DNA of 64,000 nt from Pyricularia pennisetigena (Eukaryota > Ascomycota > Sordariomycetes > Magnaporthales > Pyriculariaceae), in NCBI RefSeq assembly GCF_004337985.1, contig NC_043741.1:7995676-8059675 (forward strand), written 5' to 3'. A program made the translations under genes and the position numbers. Below, in pieces: positions 25,881 through 36,499 of the stretch. Position 1 is the first letter of the stretch; every line of letters begins with the position of its first letter. The notes beneath the pieces were generated by a model. The model had not been told where the DNA came from and did no database searches. It saw nothing but the letters and a program-made list of their open reading frames with translations.

Positions 25881-26325
25881 ATTATTGTAATTATATTTAC
25901 AAATAAAAATACAATATATTAATTCGAATGTTAATATTCGAATTCGTATGCAATTGGACGAATAAATTGGAATCGACAATAAAAATAAAATAAAAAAATA
26001 ATATAAAACACCTACCCCAATGGCGGTATAACGGACGATAAAACTAATATAATAATCCCGATTTATATAATATATTTATAACCAGGTTTAACCGACATAT
26101 AGGGAAACCCCCGTTTATTTCCGTTGATAATTGGAAGGTTAAACATTTAAAAAATTGAAAAATATATTAATTGCGGTTTGGGACCGTACCAAACCCTTTC
26201 CCGTCGAACGTCCGGCGGTATAACGCAACCGCGTTAAATATAAAGTCGAACGCTTCCATATTCCAATCGATTGCGTCGGTATTAATAACGGTGGCCTGTA
26301 AAAATTAATATACGAAAATTGGATT
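25881..26325. other. AT-rich spacer, unit 1
   Basis: No gene was recognised on either strand. It includes the inverted-repeat-like stretch TTAATTCGAATGTTAATATTCGAA near 25919-25942. It separates the plus-strand ORFs from the convergent minus-strand cysteine-cluster gene. Confidence 0.4.
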
Positions 26326-26329
26326 TAAA

Positions 26330-27090
26330 TTAAACGTCGGGCGAAATATTTACTAATAATAACGTATCCCGCAATAAATTACCGCGTTTTATAACGGTAA
26401 TAATACGTTTTAATATTTGGGCCAGCGGGTGGGGAATAATAACGGTTACCCCGGGGGTTTTTGGGATAATACGGTTGACTATTGGTATAAAATTGGGTGC
26501 GGGGCGGCCGATAATCGACCCTATCCGTATTCGTTTATTCGGGGTTAATGCGGCCACGGTCGTATTTTCGGCGGTGGTCGCCGCGGCCAATATAACGGCG
26601 TCGTTTAAAATTTTTATACGGGCGGTAAAGGCAAAAACCGGGTACGAAACGCGGGCGAGCAGGGCGTTTTATACGTTTAATACGTCCGTGGTAAATTCCA
26701 CGGAAATTAAACGAAGTTAAATATATATTAAATATATAATAATTACAAAATTGCACAAATGCACAAATTTACATTTTTACACCCCGTTTTTGCGGCGATG
26801 CATCCGTAATATATACGTCCCGTACCGGGGGGGTAAATGCATATAACGCCTTTGGTCGCGCAACGCACGTACAACGGGATGGACGGGTGGAGTTCGAACC
26901 AAAACGTGTATTCGCCATCGTTAATGGGTTCGGGTACGCGGGTTTTAAATAACGTTAATTGGCGTTTGGTTGGGAAATATGGTATTCGGGCAACGGTCGC
27001 CGCTGGGATTTCAGCCGAAAAAATAACGGAACGTTTGGGTGGTATATTAAAAACAGGGGAACGGATATCGTAAAACCCGGAAATTCGAAA
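26330..27090 (-). pseudogene. Six-cysteine (Zn2Cys6-like) ORF, unit 1
   Basis: The 5' exon (about 27090-26750) encodes a segment with six positions spaced C-x2-C-x6-C-x9-C-x2-C-x6-C, the spacing of the fungal Zn(II)2Cys6 cluster. In this copy two of the six have become Tyr, as expected from TGC to TAC. After a probable intron beginning GTAAAT near 26776, the second part (26720-26330) is Ile/Thr/Pro-rich and ends NISPDV. Unlike Gal4-type regulators, the loop lacks the basic run, so DNA binding is not assured; it may be another zinc-knuckle family. It is convergent with the coiled-coil ORFs. Confidence 0.6.
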
Positions 27091-27585
27091 TATATAAATT
27101 AATATAATAAATCGATATTTTAAAAATATTGTAAATAAAATAGAAAAAAATCTATATAAACCTGCGAAAGCGTTACTGTTTCGTAATTTATGTTAAATAT
27201 ACATAAAAAAAAAAAGTAAAGGATAATATATAACGGTTAATACGGCGATAAACGGCTTTATATACACTATAAAACATTATTCGAACAGTTAAATGGAATA
27301 AAGCGCGAATAATTACAAAGTTTAACCGGGATATTTAAATAATAAATAAAGCGAGGATATAATTGCGACCGATAGGAGGTGTAAATTATTTATCCCAGTT
27401 AACGAAATTTAAATATAAATAAAACGCGATAATCCACGAAACGACGCCGTTTTTTACGTCCGAATAGCGAATAAAACGAACGCGCTATAGCAATTAATAA
27501 TCGAATAATTTAACCAATAAATTTTACCCGAATTTGGAATTTAATAAAAGGCGCCAATATATAAAGCAATTCCCGTTAATATTCC
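27091..27585. other. AT-rich spacer before satellite, unit 1
   Basis: No gene seen. The CpG-retaining, RIP-type composition continues. Confidence 0.4.
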
Positions 27586-29775
27586 AAATATTGCACCAAA
27601 GCGACCGTATAAACGCGTTCGGTATTCGCCATATTTATTTATTATATCCGTTTGGAAATTGGAATTGGATAAAAACCGTTACCCATTAACCACCGCCGGG
27701 AATTATTCCATATATATTAATAAAAGGAATGTACCGCCCCGATCGATAATTTTTACATCGGTTTCCTGCAATTATTCGGAATCCGGAATTAAATAAAACC
27801 CGCCAACCCACGAACCACCGCCAATATATATTCCAAAAACTAAAATAAAACGAATTTATATCCGTTTTCGGCGGTCGCCATATTTATTCCGTGCAATTTG
27901 TTGGAATTCGGAGCTGGATAAAAACCGTTAACCTAATAGGTACCGCCGGTATATTTTTTATTAATGTAAATAAAGCGGATATTTAACCGCGTTCGGTAAT
28001 CGCCAGGTTTATTCCGTCCAATTATTTAAAAATTAAAGTTGGATAAAAACCGTTAACCCAATAAATACCACCGGTTTATATTTTATTAAGGCGGATTAAG
28101 CGGATATTTAACCGTATTCGCATATCGCCATATCCATTTTTTGCAATTGGTTGGAATTTGCAATTGGATAAAGCCCGCTAATATAATAGGCGTAATCGGT
28201 ATATATTTAACCAATATAAATTAAACGGACGTTTAACCGCGTTCGGTAACCGCCAAATTTATTCTGTATAATTATTTAAAATCCTAAACCGGATAAAGGC
28301 CGCCAGCGTAATAAATACCGCCGGGTTATATTTTATTAACGCGGATAAAGTAAATGTTTAACCGTGTTCGTATATCGTTATATTTATTACGTAAAATTGG
28401 TTGGAATTTATATTTAAATAAAGGCCGGTAAACTAATAAATATTTAAATTTTATTTTTTACTAACGCGAATAAAACGGATATCCATCCGTATTTAAATAT
28501 CGCCGGGTTTATTCCGTGGAATTGGTTGGAATTTACATTTAAATAAAACCCGCCAACCTAACAAATACCGCCGGTTTAAATTTTACCACCGCCAATAAAA
28601 CGGATTTCCATCCGTATTTGAATATCGCCGGGTTTATTCCGTAAAATTGGTTGGAATTTACATTTGGACAAAACCCGCCAATTTAACAAATACCGCCGGG
28701 TTAAATTTTATTACCGCTAATAAAACGGATATTTTTTTATATTTGGATATCGCCGGGTTTATTCCCTGGAATTAGTTGGAATTTATATTTGGATAAAACC
28801 CGTTAACCCAGCAAATACCGCCGGTTTACGTTTTACCACCGCCAATAAATCGGATATTTATCCGTATTTGGATATCGCCGGGTTTATTCCCTGGAATTAA
28901 TTGGAATTTATATTTGGATAAAACCCGCCAACCTCATAAATACCGCCGGTTTACGTTTTATTACCGCCAATAAATCGGATATCCGTCCGTGTTTGGATAT
29001 CGCCGGGTTTATTCCGTGGAATTAGTTGGAATTTATACCTGGATAAAACCCGCCAACCCAATAAATACCGCCGGTTTACGTTTTATTACCGCTAATAAAT
29101 CGGATATCCGTCCGTATTTGGATATCGCCGGGTTTATTCCGTGGAATTGGTTCGAATTTACACCTATATAAAACCCGTTAATTTATATAATACCGCCGGT
29201 TTATATTTTATTAACGCGAATAAACCGGATATTTAACCGTATTCGGACGTCGCCGTATTTATTCCGTGGAATTAATTGGAATTTACACCTATATAAAACC
29301 TGTTAACCCATATAATACCGCACGTTTATATTTTATTAACGCGAATAAACCCGATATTTAACTATGCTCGGATATCGCCATATCTATTCCGCGCAATTGT
29401 TTGGAATTTAAAATTAAATAATGGCCGCCAATTTAATAAATACCGCGGGGTTATATGCTATTAACCCGAATAAAGCGGATATTTAACCGTATTAGGATAT
29501 TACCAGGTTTATTTATTGCAATTAATTGGAATATAAACCTGGATAAAGGTAGTTAGCATAGTAAATACCCCCGGTATATATTTTACCGATACGAATAAAA
29601 TTAATATTTAATTTTATTTTGAAACCGCTAAATCCGTTTCGTCCAATGGTTCGGAAATTATGTAAAAATAAAGGCCGTTAACATAATAAATAAATATAAT
29701 ATAAATTTTTCTAACCTAAATAAAGCGGATATTTAACCGTATTTGTATTACGTTAAATATATTCCGTCCAATTAT
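27586..29775. repeat. 125-bp satellite array, unit 1
   Basis: Roughly 17 units. The phrase GGATATCGCCGGGTTTATTCC recurs at 125-bp steps, for example at about 28745, 28870, 28995 and 29120. Outer units are more diverged (for example ATTCGCCATATTTATTTATT at 27630) and central ones are nearly identical. The only open frames are short and simply follow the repeat. The array recurs at 58430-60620 with a slightly different unit number. Confidence 0.9.
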
Positions 29776-32700
29776 TTAACCGTTAGGATTATATTAATGT
29801 TAATAATATGTAAAATACCGCCACGAATAAATTAAAATATTAATTTTAAATGTTAACCTTGATATTAAAAAATCCACAATTTAAATATAAATTATATAAA
29901 AATTTTATTTAAATATATATATATGCATATTTAAATATATATTATTAAATAGGTAATTTAATAAACGCAATGTTAAAACACAAATAATTATATATAAGGT
30001 TTGTAAAAAAAAAGTTTTTATATTTATTTTAAATTTAACTATAATAAACTTAAAATTTTTAAAGATAAATAACATATCCGAATTAACCAAACGCAAACCT
30101 TGTATTAAAACATTTCACATTAATATATATTCGTAAAACAAATAACAAATTTACAATATTTTTATATATTTGTTTATTGTTTATTTAAGTATTTAAAAAA
30201 AAAGCAAATTAAATAAGGTGTATATATTTAATTTTAATATTAAGGTTATTTGAAGAACGGGTACGTTTCGAACTATATTAGGCAAATTATTTTATTATTT
30301 ATTAAATAATATATTAGAATGAAATTAATAAAATAAATAGTATATGAAATTTATTTATTGTAAATATGTAAAAGATTTTATTTATAATAACTATGTAAAT
30401 TTAATATACTATTATACAAAAATAAGTATTATATAAGTGATTTTACATTTAAGGTTTAAATATACTATTTTATAAAAAAGTATATTACTATATTTATATA
30501 TATATTGTAAATATAATGCGAATTTGTTTTATAATTGGTATAATTATAAAAAAAACTAGTAAAAAGTTTTATATTAAATGGGCCGCATTATTGTAAATAC
30601 CGCTGCAAATTAAATAATTTAACAGCAAAAATACATAAATACTATTAAATTCGATAAATGTTTAATATAAACAAAAGAAATATATAATTTATATTTGGTA
30701 TTAATTGTAATTAATTATATAAATATTTGCCATATTAAATAATGTAAAACGCGTAAACCCAAAAAAAACCACCAAAATCCAGACGCATAATTAAAATAAT
30801 TCCAATATAATATATGTTTTTAATATAATAAATTCAAATGGCAAATAACGGTTAATTTGAAAACGGTGCATTCGGCGTTAAAAAACCATGTAATAATATA
30901 ATTACCATTTAGATTTTGTATAATTAAAATTAAAACTTAATATTAGTAATTTTAAATTTAATAATATTTTATAACTGTAAATATTGCGTATATTAAATGG
31001 TATATAAATGGATGAAATAACTTTATTTAAATATTAATAGTAGTTAAAATATTAAATAATTGAATTAATTATATAAACGATTTTAACATAAAGTTAAAAA
31101 ATAACGCGCAATATGGATTTTTCTATTTATCACGTAAAATTTGCAGTTTTTATTATTATTTTGTGTTAAATTAACGCAATATACAGAAAGATACATATTT
31201 ACACGAAAAGGGGGTGGAATTTTTCTGCTAAATTTATACATAAAATATAAACAGCAACAAAAAAATATTTTATAAAATATTTTGCATTTAATAATAAAAA
31301 ACTCCAAATTTTCTTTTAATAATGTAAAATAAACTATATTAATTCTATTAAAAATGAATATTTTAGGAAATATAATTTAAAGTAAATTGGTAATATTTTA
31401 AGGTTAATATATGAAATGGCATAAAATAAAATAAATAGGGTTATGGATATAAAATGGTGGGTTAGGGTTATATTAGCAGGTAAGGTAGGCAATTAAATGG
31501 ATAAATAAAAAATTACGCAAAATATATATATAAATAAAAAGTTATATATGGTATAAAAGCAAAATTAAAGAATAGTATTATATTTTAAAAATTAATATTT
31601 ATATGAAGGTTAAATACTGCAATATCAGCGATATAATATTTAATGTTAATAAATAATAATCAAAAGTAGTATTAACTTTCAATTATTTTATTTAAACATA
31701 AAAGTAATAGTATATATATTAAGTATTATACGCTAATAATATATTGGACTTAGATAAAAATTAAACAAGATTAATATACAATCATAAAGCCGTTTAAATT
31801 AAAATAACAATAGGCTTAAATAAAAGGTATATGGGTTAAGAATAAAATTTATGAAAATAACAGTATAAGTGTTTAAAGGTTCCACATAATAATATATAAA
31901 TTACGCCGTAATATTCAAATATAATTAATTAAAATAATTATATTTAACCATTATATAAAAAAATAAATATATATAACATGTAATAAATTAAATATTAAAA
32001 ACAATTAATAAAGCATTATAATTAAAATATTATTAGGTAAATATATCCGTTAAAATAGCGAGTTAAAGTTATATGGTGAACTAGATTGAATAAAATAATA
32101 TTAATTAAGATAAATAATAATTAATAACAGTGGAAAATTGGATATAAATTAAATAAATAAATAAAATTAAAATTAATAATATTGATTTAAAAAATAAACA
32201 AGCAGTATATATAATAAAAATGTATAAATAACAAAGTGTCGATAATAAAACGAAAAATATTATTAAAATCCGAACAATAGAAACAAAAATTAAATTTAGT
32301 GGTTTAAATATAATAGTGTAGAATAATAAATATATATTAATTTATAAGTTAGTAAATAGTATAACTGAAATATATACTAGTATTTATATAATAAGAAAAG
32401 GGTAATTAAACCCAAAAACTGAGATATAATTAAAAACTATTAATTAAATACACGGCGTATAATTTATTAAAAATAAACCCATTAATTAATCGGGCGTTAT
32501 ATAAATTCAATATTAAATATATAACTGAGATTTTATCGGTGTATAAACAAAAGCTTATTAATAGAATAATGAAACACTATTAACGCTTATTATAATAAAT
32601 AAAAATCCATATCTAAAAATATAAAACGTAATTTAATTGATAATAAACATTAAAATTATAATAAAAAATAAAAACGTTAAATATTACTAATAAAAATTTT

Positions 32701-33240
32701 GATCTTGTTAATAATTTTGTATATTAAGGCTAATAAAGAATATTAATAGTTAAAAAATACTAAATGCATTAAAAGTAAATAACTAATTAAAATCGTTTAA
32801 AAATACTAAGTAAAATAAAAAATAAAAGTTTATAAGCCTCACAGTAATGTAATATTAAGTTAATAATAGTACGTATTTATATAGCCTCCAAATACAGCGA
32901 AAGGTTAAAATAAAAACGTAACGCTAATAATATTGAAAAATAAATATATAAGTTATAAAAATAGAGGGTTATATAGCCTCCAAATACAATAATTTTAGAT
33001 AAAAGCATATAAGGTTATATAGCATCCGAAAAAAAATTTTTAAATATAATTATATAAAGTTATAAAGCCTCCAAAATAATAATGTAAAATATAATTATAT
33101 AAAGTTATAAAGCCTCCAAAAATAATAATATATTATTTTATTATTTAAAGGTTATATAATATCCATAAAACAATAATTAAATTTTAATATAAAAAAATAA
33201 ATAAATTTAAATTATTAATTATATTTAAATATAAATGTAA
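29776..33240. other. Very AT-rich non-coding block, unit 1
   Basis: No gene was recognised. The composition changes sharply from the rest of the unit: CpG becomes rare, TpG and CpA reappear, and A/T runs dominate. Short frames (29905-30096 and 31083-31307, minus) look like chance. It is conserved in unit 2 (60620-64000) with scattered substitutions of all kinds rather than only RIP-type ones. It could be a replication origin, a spacer or centromere-like DNA. Confidence 0.55.
32870..33180. repeat. GCCTCC-containing short repeats, unit 1
   Basis: About six copies of GTTATATAGCCTCCAAA and variants (GTTATAAAGCCTCCAAA, GTTATATAGCATCCGAAA) lie at roughly 45-65 bp intervals. The same block is at 63715-64000, where it runs into the window edge. 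Confidence 0.85.
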
Positions 33241-33252
33241 ATATAAATATAA

Positions 33253-33455
33253 ATGCGGGTATGGGTAAAATACGGGCAGAGTTACGGGTAAAATACGGGC
33301 AAGGGTACGGGTATAAGTAAAATATAAGTACGGGTATGGGGAAAATACGGGTAAAGGTACGGGTGAAAATACGGGTAAAAATACGGGTACGGGTACGGGG
33401 AAAATACGGGTACGGGTAAAATACGGATTCGGGTACAAGTAAGGGTTTTAATTCG
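33253..33455 (+). repeat. G-rich ACGGGT / TACGGGTAAAA repeat
   Basis: About twenty GGG runs separated by 3-8 nt occur on the plus strand, built from ACGGGT and AAAATACGGG. The pattern can form G-quadruplexes and recalls degenerate telomere-like DNA, but it is not the usual TTAGGG. It lies just past the AT-rich block and is not RIP-mutated. Confidence 0.85.
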
Positions 33456-33529
33456 CGTTTATTTAACTTCTAAGCTATTTGCTATGTTGTTTTATCTAAA
33501 GGTGGCATAAAAATAAAATAAGGTATAAA

Positions 33530-33770
33530 AACAAGCGAGAAATAAAAACCAAACAAACAAACAAATAAATAAGCATCTAAGCAAGAAAAACCAGGTAAAT
33601 ACCAAATAAAAGCAGAGGTAAAAACGAGAGAAAAATAAAGGCAAAAATATAAAAGGAAATAAAAAGAAAAGTAAAAGTAAAAGTAAAATAAAGATAAAAG
33701 TAAATATAAAAGAAAATAAAAGTAAAGATAAAAAATAAAAATAAAAATAAAAATAACGAATAAAGGAAAA
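33530..33770 (+). repeat. Purine-rich low-complexity tract
   Basis: The plus strand is almost all A with G, built from AAAAGTAAAA, AAATAAA and AAACAAAC motifs. The opposing minus frame (33794-33492) is a Phe/Leu-rich artefact. It may be the untranslated 3' region of the neighbouring retrotransposon, read on the minus strand as pyrimidine-rich. Confidence 0.7.
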
Positions 33771-33830
33771 GTGCTTAACGAGGGTGTATAACAAAGGTGG
33801 TAAACGTGGATTGCTTAGCGAATAAAACCG

Positions 33831-33860
<30 letters not shown>
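33831..33860 (+). repeat. A30 homopolymer
   Basis: Thirty consecutive A on the plus strand directly abut the stop codon (33861-33863, minus strand) of the retrotransposon ORF. On the coding strand this is a T run, so it is not that element's ordinary poly(A) tail. Confidence 0.95.
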
Positions 33861-33863
<3 letters not shown>

Positions 33864-36054
33864 GATTCGTCGAGGTAGGTCTTTGGCTATCGATGCTGCA
33901 GCCGTTATTCTAAACCGTAGTAATGCTAACGAAATCGAGGTATTTAGCCAATGGGCTGCAACGGGACCCACTAATTTCTGCAGCTGTTTGTAAAATTGGG
34001 CTGTGCGTTTTTCCATAAGTCCACCTACACTAATAATTAGTGGGTGAAAATGTGGATCCAGAAAATGGTATTTTCGCCGCTTTTTATTAGCTGCATCCGT
34101 TAGTGTTTTAAACGGGTCTATATTAGCGGAATCTTTATTTATTGCTACGATTTGTACGTCGTAATAATATTTAAAAATTCCGTTAATAACCGCAAAGTCT
34201 GCCCTGGATCCGTTGGGGTCCCTGCGTGTACCGGAACGAATAGGGGTTATTGGAAGGCTTCCGGGGGTTACAGGGCCGTCAAGGGTAGGGCTAATTTCGT
34301 TGTCGTTAATATTAACTCCGGGGTTAATATTATTGTTAATTTCGTTGTTAATTTCGGTGTTGATTTCGGTGTTGATTTCGTTGTTAATTCCGTTATTAAT
34401 ACTAGGGTCGAGGTGTTTTAAATCTGGCTCCTTTTCGACGTGCAGTTCGGGTTTAATGGATAAAGCTCGAATAAATGCGTGTTTTATATATTCGTGGCGG
34501 GCTGTTTCTTTACGCAAAGCTCCTTTACAAACGTCCTCGTGGCCGATATTCGTTAAATTACCGCAATAACCGCAGGGGTAATTTAACGATTTAGCCGGTG
34601 CTAATAACCTTATACGAACGGTTTCAGCGATTTCTATATCCGTTAATCGATTTAATTTTTAAATGGGTAAAATATTTAACCATTTACGGCCTAAATAACT
34701 GGCGTTTTTTGTTAAAGCGTTGCGTTGGGTGGTGGAAAGGTCGTTTTTGCAGTCAGTTAATACACCTTTATGTAAAAGCTCTAAAATTTCCGTTGCTGTT
34801 GGCCCGTGGTTTATGCGAACAAAATTGGGAATTCGTTGAATTTGCCGGCATATTTTTGTTGCTGAAATTTTTGCTGCATCGTATATATTTGAAGCGATAC
34901 CGTTATATCGAAATAAACCAAATCCTCCATCTCTTATAGGTAGTGTAATTAACGGTATAATATACTCGTTAATACGATTTTTATCAGTTAAATTAATAAC
35001 GAAGTCCGTTAATAATTTATCGATTTTTTCCCACAATTCCCATAAATCTTTAGAATTTAAAGTGCGTAACAAATGCCGTAACAATAATTGGGTATTTTTA
35101 CGCAATAATAAAAGTCCGTATTGTTTAGGTAATTTGTAAAATAACTTAACGGCCGTTTCGAATTTTTCGACTTTATTTTGTAAAAATTCTTTTCGTAAAT
35201 GCGTAGGTCCAATAAATAAACCCAAAATTTGCAACCCGTTGATTTTTAAATTTTCGATACTTTTTTCTGTAAATTTGGCGTTGTTGAGGGTAAAAGGGCT
35301 ATCTTTAATAATACCGGAAATTTTATCTAAAATATTTGGCGTTTTAAATAAAATATATACGTCGTCCAAATAAACCGCTATATATACGTCTGGGATGGTT
35401 TTCTGGATCGTTTCTAAAGTCGGCCTGAAAACGAGGCTAAATAAAAGCGGTCCTAAAGGGTCCCCCTATTGTATACCTTATGCAAAGGCTAACATGGATC
35501 CGTTTTCCGTTATTAAAATCGAAGGTTGGTTGTAAGCCCAACAGGTAAACCGGTAAAAAATGGGTGCAAATCTGGCTACTGAAAAGGCTATTGCAGCCCT
35601 GGATACGCTATTAAAAACGTTTTCTAAATCCAAGGAAATAACTGTTTTTATATCGTTACTATTACGTCCCATAATAGCTTCTTCGAGGGTGTAAATAGCC
35701 GGTTCCACGCCCCCTGGGCTGTTTACCCCTAATTGGAAAGGTAATAAACAGCCGGGTTTATATAAAATTGATAAAATAGCTTTAAAAGCAATTTTATATA
35801 TTAAATCTCCAATAGCAATCGGGCGAATACCTCCGTCTGGCTTACTAAGGCTTATAAATCGTAATACACAAAATAGGTCCTGGCCCGGGGCTGACCCTTA
35901 ACGAATTATATCCGCTAAAAGTCGTAAAGCTGAAAAGACGTTGTTTTCGTTATTGTTTCCGTTATTATTATTATTATTATTTACGTTATTTTTTTCAGGG
36001 GTTTTAATAACTGCATTTAACAAAGGTCTAATCCACCCGCTAAGGCTTGGAGCT
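33861..36054 (-). mobile_element. Non-LTR retrotransposon ORF with restriction-like endonuclease
   Basis: One minus-strand frame runs from about 36050 to the TGA at 33861, about 730 codons, broken by four stops (about 35899, 35479, 35467 and 34660), most or all glutamine-derived. The reverse transcriptase includes KPDGGIRPIAIGDLIYK (near 35830), motif A SLDLENVFNS (near 35630), GDPLGPLLFSL (near 35455) and the catalytic YLDD (near 35370). A CCHC-type zinc knuckle CGYCGNLTNIGHEDVC follows near 34570-34520. The C-terminal region RADFAV...YYDVQIV...RKY (34210-34060) fits a PD-(D/E)XK restriction-like endonuclease. This order is that of the R2/CRE/Dong/Utopia-type early-branching elements, which often target specific sites. 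It has an Asn-rich stretch near 35960. It is far less mutated than the surrounding unit, so it is probably younger. The 5' end merges with the start of unit 2, so it may be truncated. Confidence 0.85.
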
Positions 36055-36071
36055 TTATATTCTATATACGG

Positions 36072-36091
36072 TGACTTACATATGTAAGTCA
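36072..36091. other. 20-bp palindrome at start of unit 2
   Basis: Identical to the palindrome at 5263-5282 and 17 bp from the unit boundary. In the opposite direction it forms the 5' edge of the retrotransposon frame. Confidence 0.8.
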
Positions 36092-36139
36092 ACGTGTTTT
36101 GTTTTGCCGCATATCCCCAAATCTAACCCAATCTGGCTA

Positions 36140-36445
36140 GTGTGGTTAACCCACTTGGACTTACATCTCAAATTAATGATTTACATCCTATCCCATTTGG
36201 ACTTACATGTCAGCGGGTGGATTTACATCCCATCCCATATGGATTTACATATTAGCGGGTGGATTTACATCCTTTCCCATATGGATTTACATATCAGCGG
36301 GTGGATTTACATCCTTTCCTATATGGATTTACATATTAGCGGGTGGACTTACATCCCATCCCATGTGGATTTACATATTAGCGGGTGGATTTATATCCCT
36401 TTTTATATGCATTTATATATTAGCCGGTGGATTTACTTCCCTTTT
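36140..36445 (+). repeat. 42-bp minisatellite, unit 2
   Basis: About six degenerate 42-bp units of the HISGWIY-encoding family, one unit more than in the other two head modules. The open frame 36047-36547 (166 codons) spans the array; a protein product is not supported by anything else. Confidence 0.9.
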
Positions 36446-36499
36446 ATTTACCGCACCTTCCCAACCCACGCCATTAACCAGCCGACGTTGCCGTATATC

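Larger units (their letters stand above)
5246..36054. repeat. Large tandem unit, copy 1 (about 30.8 kb)
   Basis: The unit runs from TTGTATTCTATG at 5246 to the equivalent sequence at 36055. Every block from 5246 to about 33150 recurs at an offset near 30.85 kb: TLH helicase, SNF2 helicase, coiled-coil ORFs, cysteine-cluster gene, 125-bp satellite and AT-rich block. The copies differ mainly by transitions of the RIP type plus rare homopolymer indels. The last 2.9 kb (33155-36054) holds the retrotransposon and its flanks, and it cannot be checked in copy 2 because the window ends. It could be a giant transposon, a subtelomeric amplicon or an accessory-chromosome repeat. Confidence 0.9.

Noticed and set aside
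28989..29171. Short plus-strand ORF inside the 125-bp satellite
   Set aside because: It spans barely more than one monomer and depends on chance absence of stops.
30240..30300. GAAGAACGGGTACGTTTCGAAC as a possible tRNA T-arm-like sequence in the AT-rich block
   Set aside because: GTTCGAA-like bases are present, but no acceptor or anticodon stem could be folded around them on either strand.
33492..33794. Phe/Leu-rich 100-codon minus-strand frame resembling a membrane protein
   Set aside because: It is simply the complement of a purine-rich low-complexity tract.
5246..36054. Starship or Maverick-type giant element
   Set aside because: No tyrosine recombinase of the Starship captain type, protein-primed DNA polymerase, integrase or capsid-like ORF was recognised in the unit, although heavy RIP could hide one.
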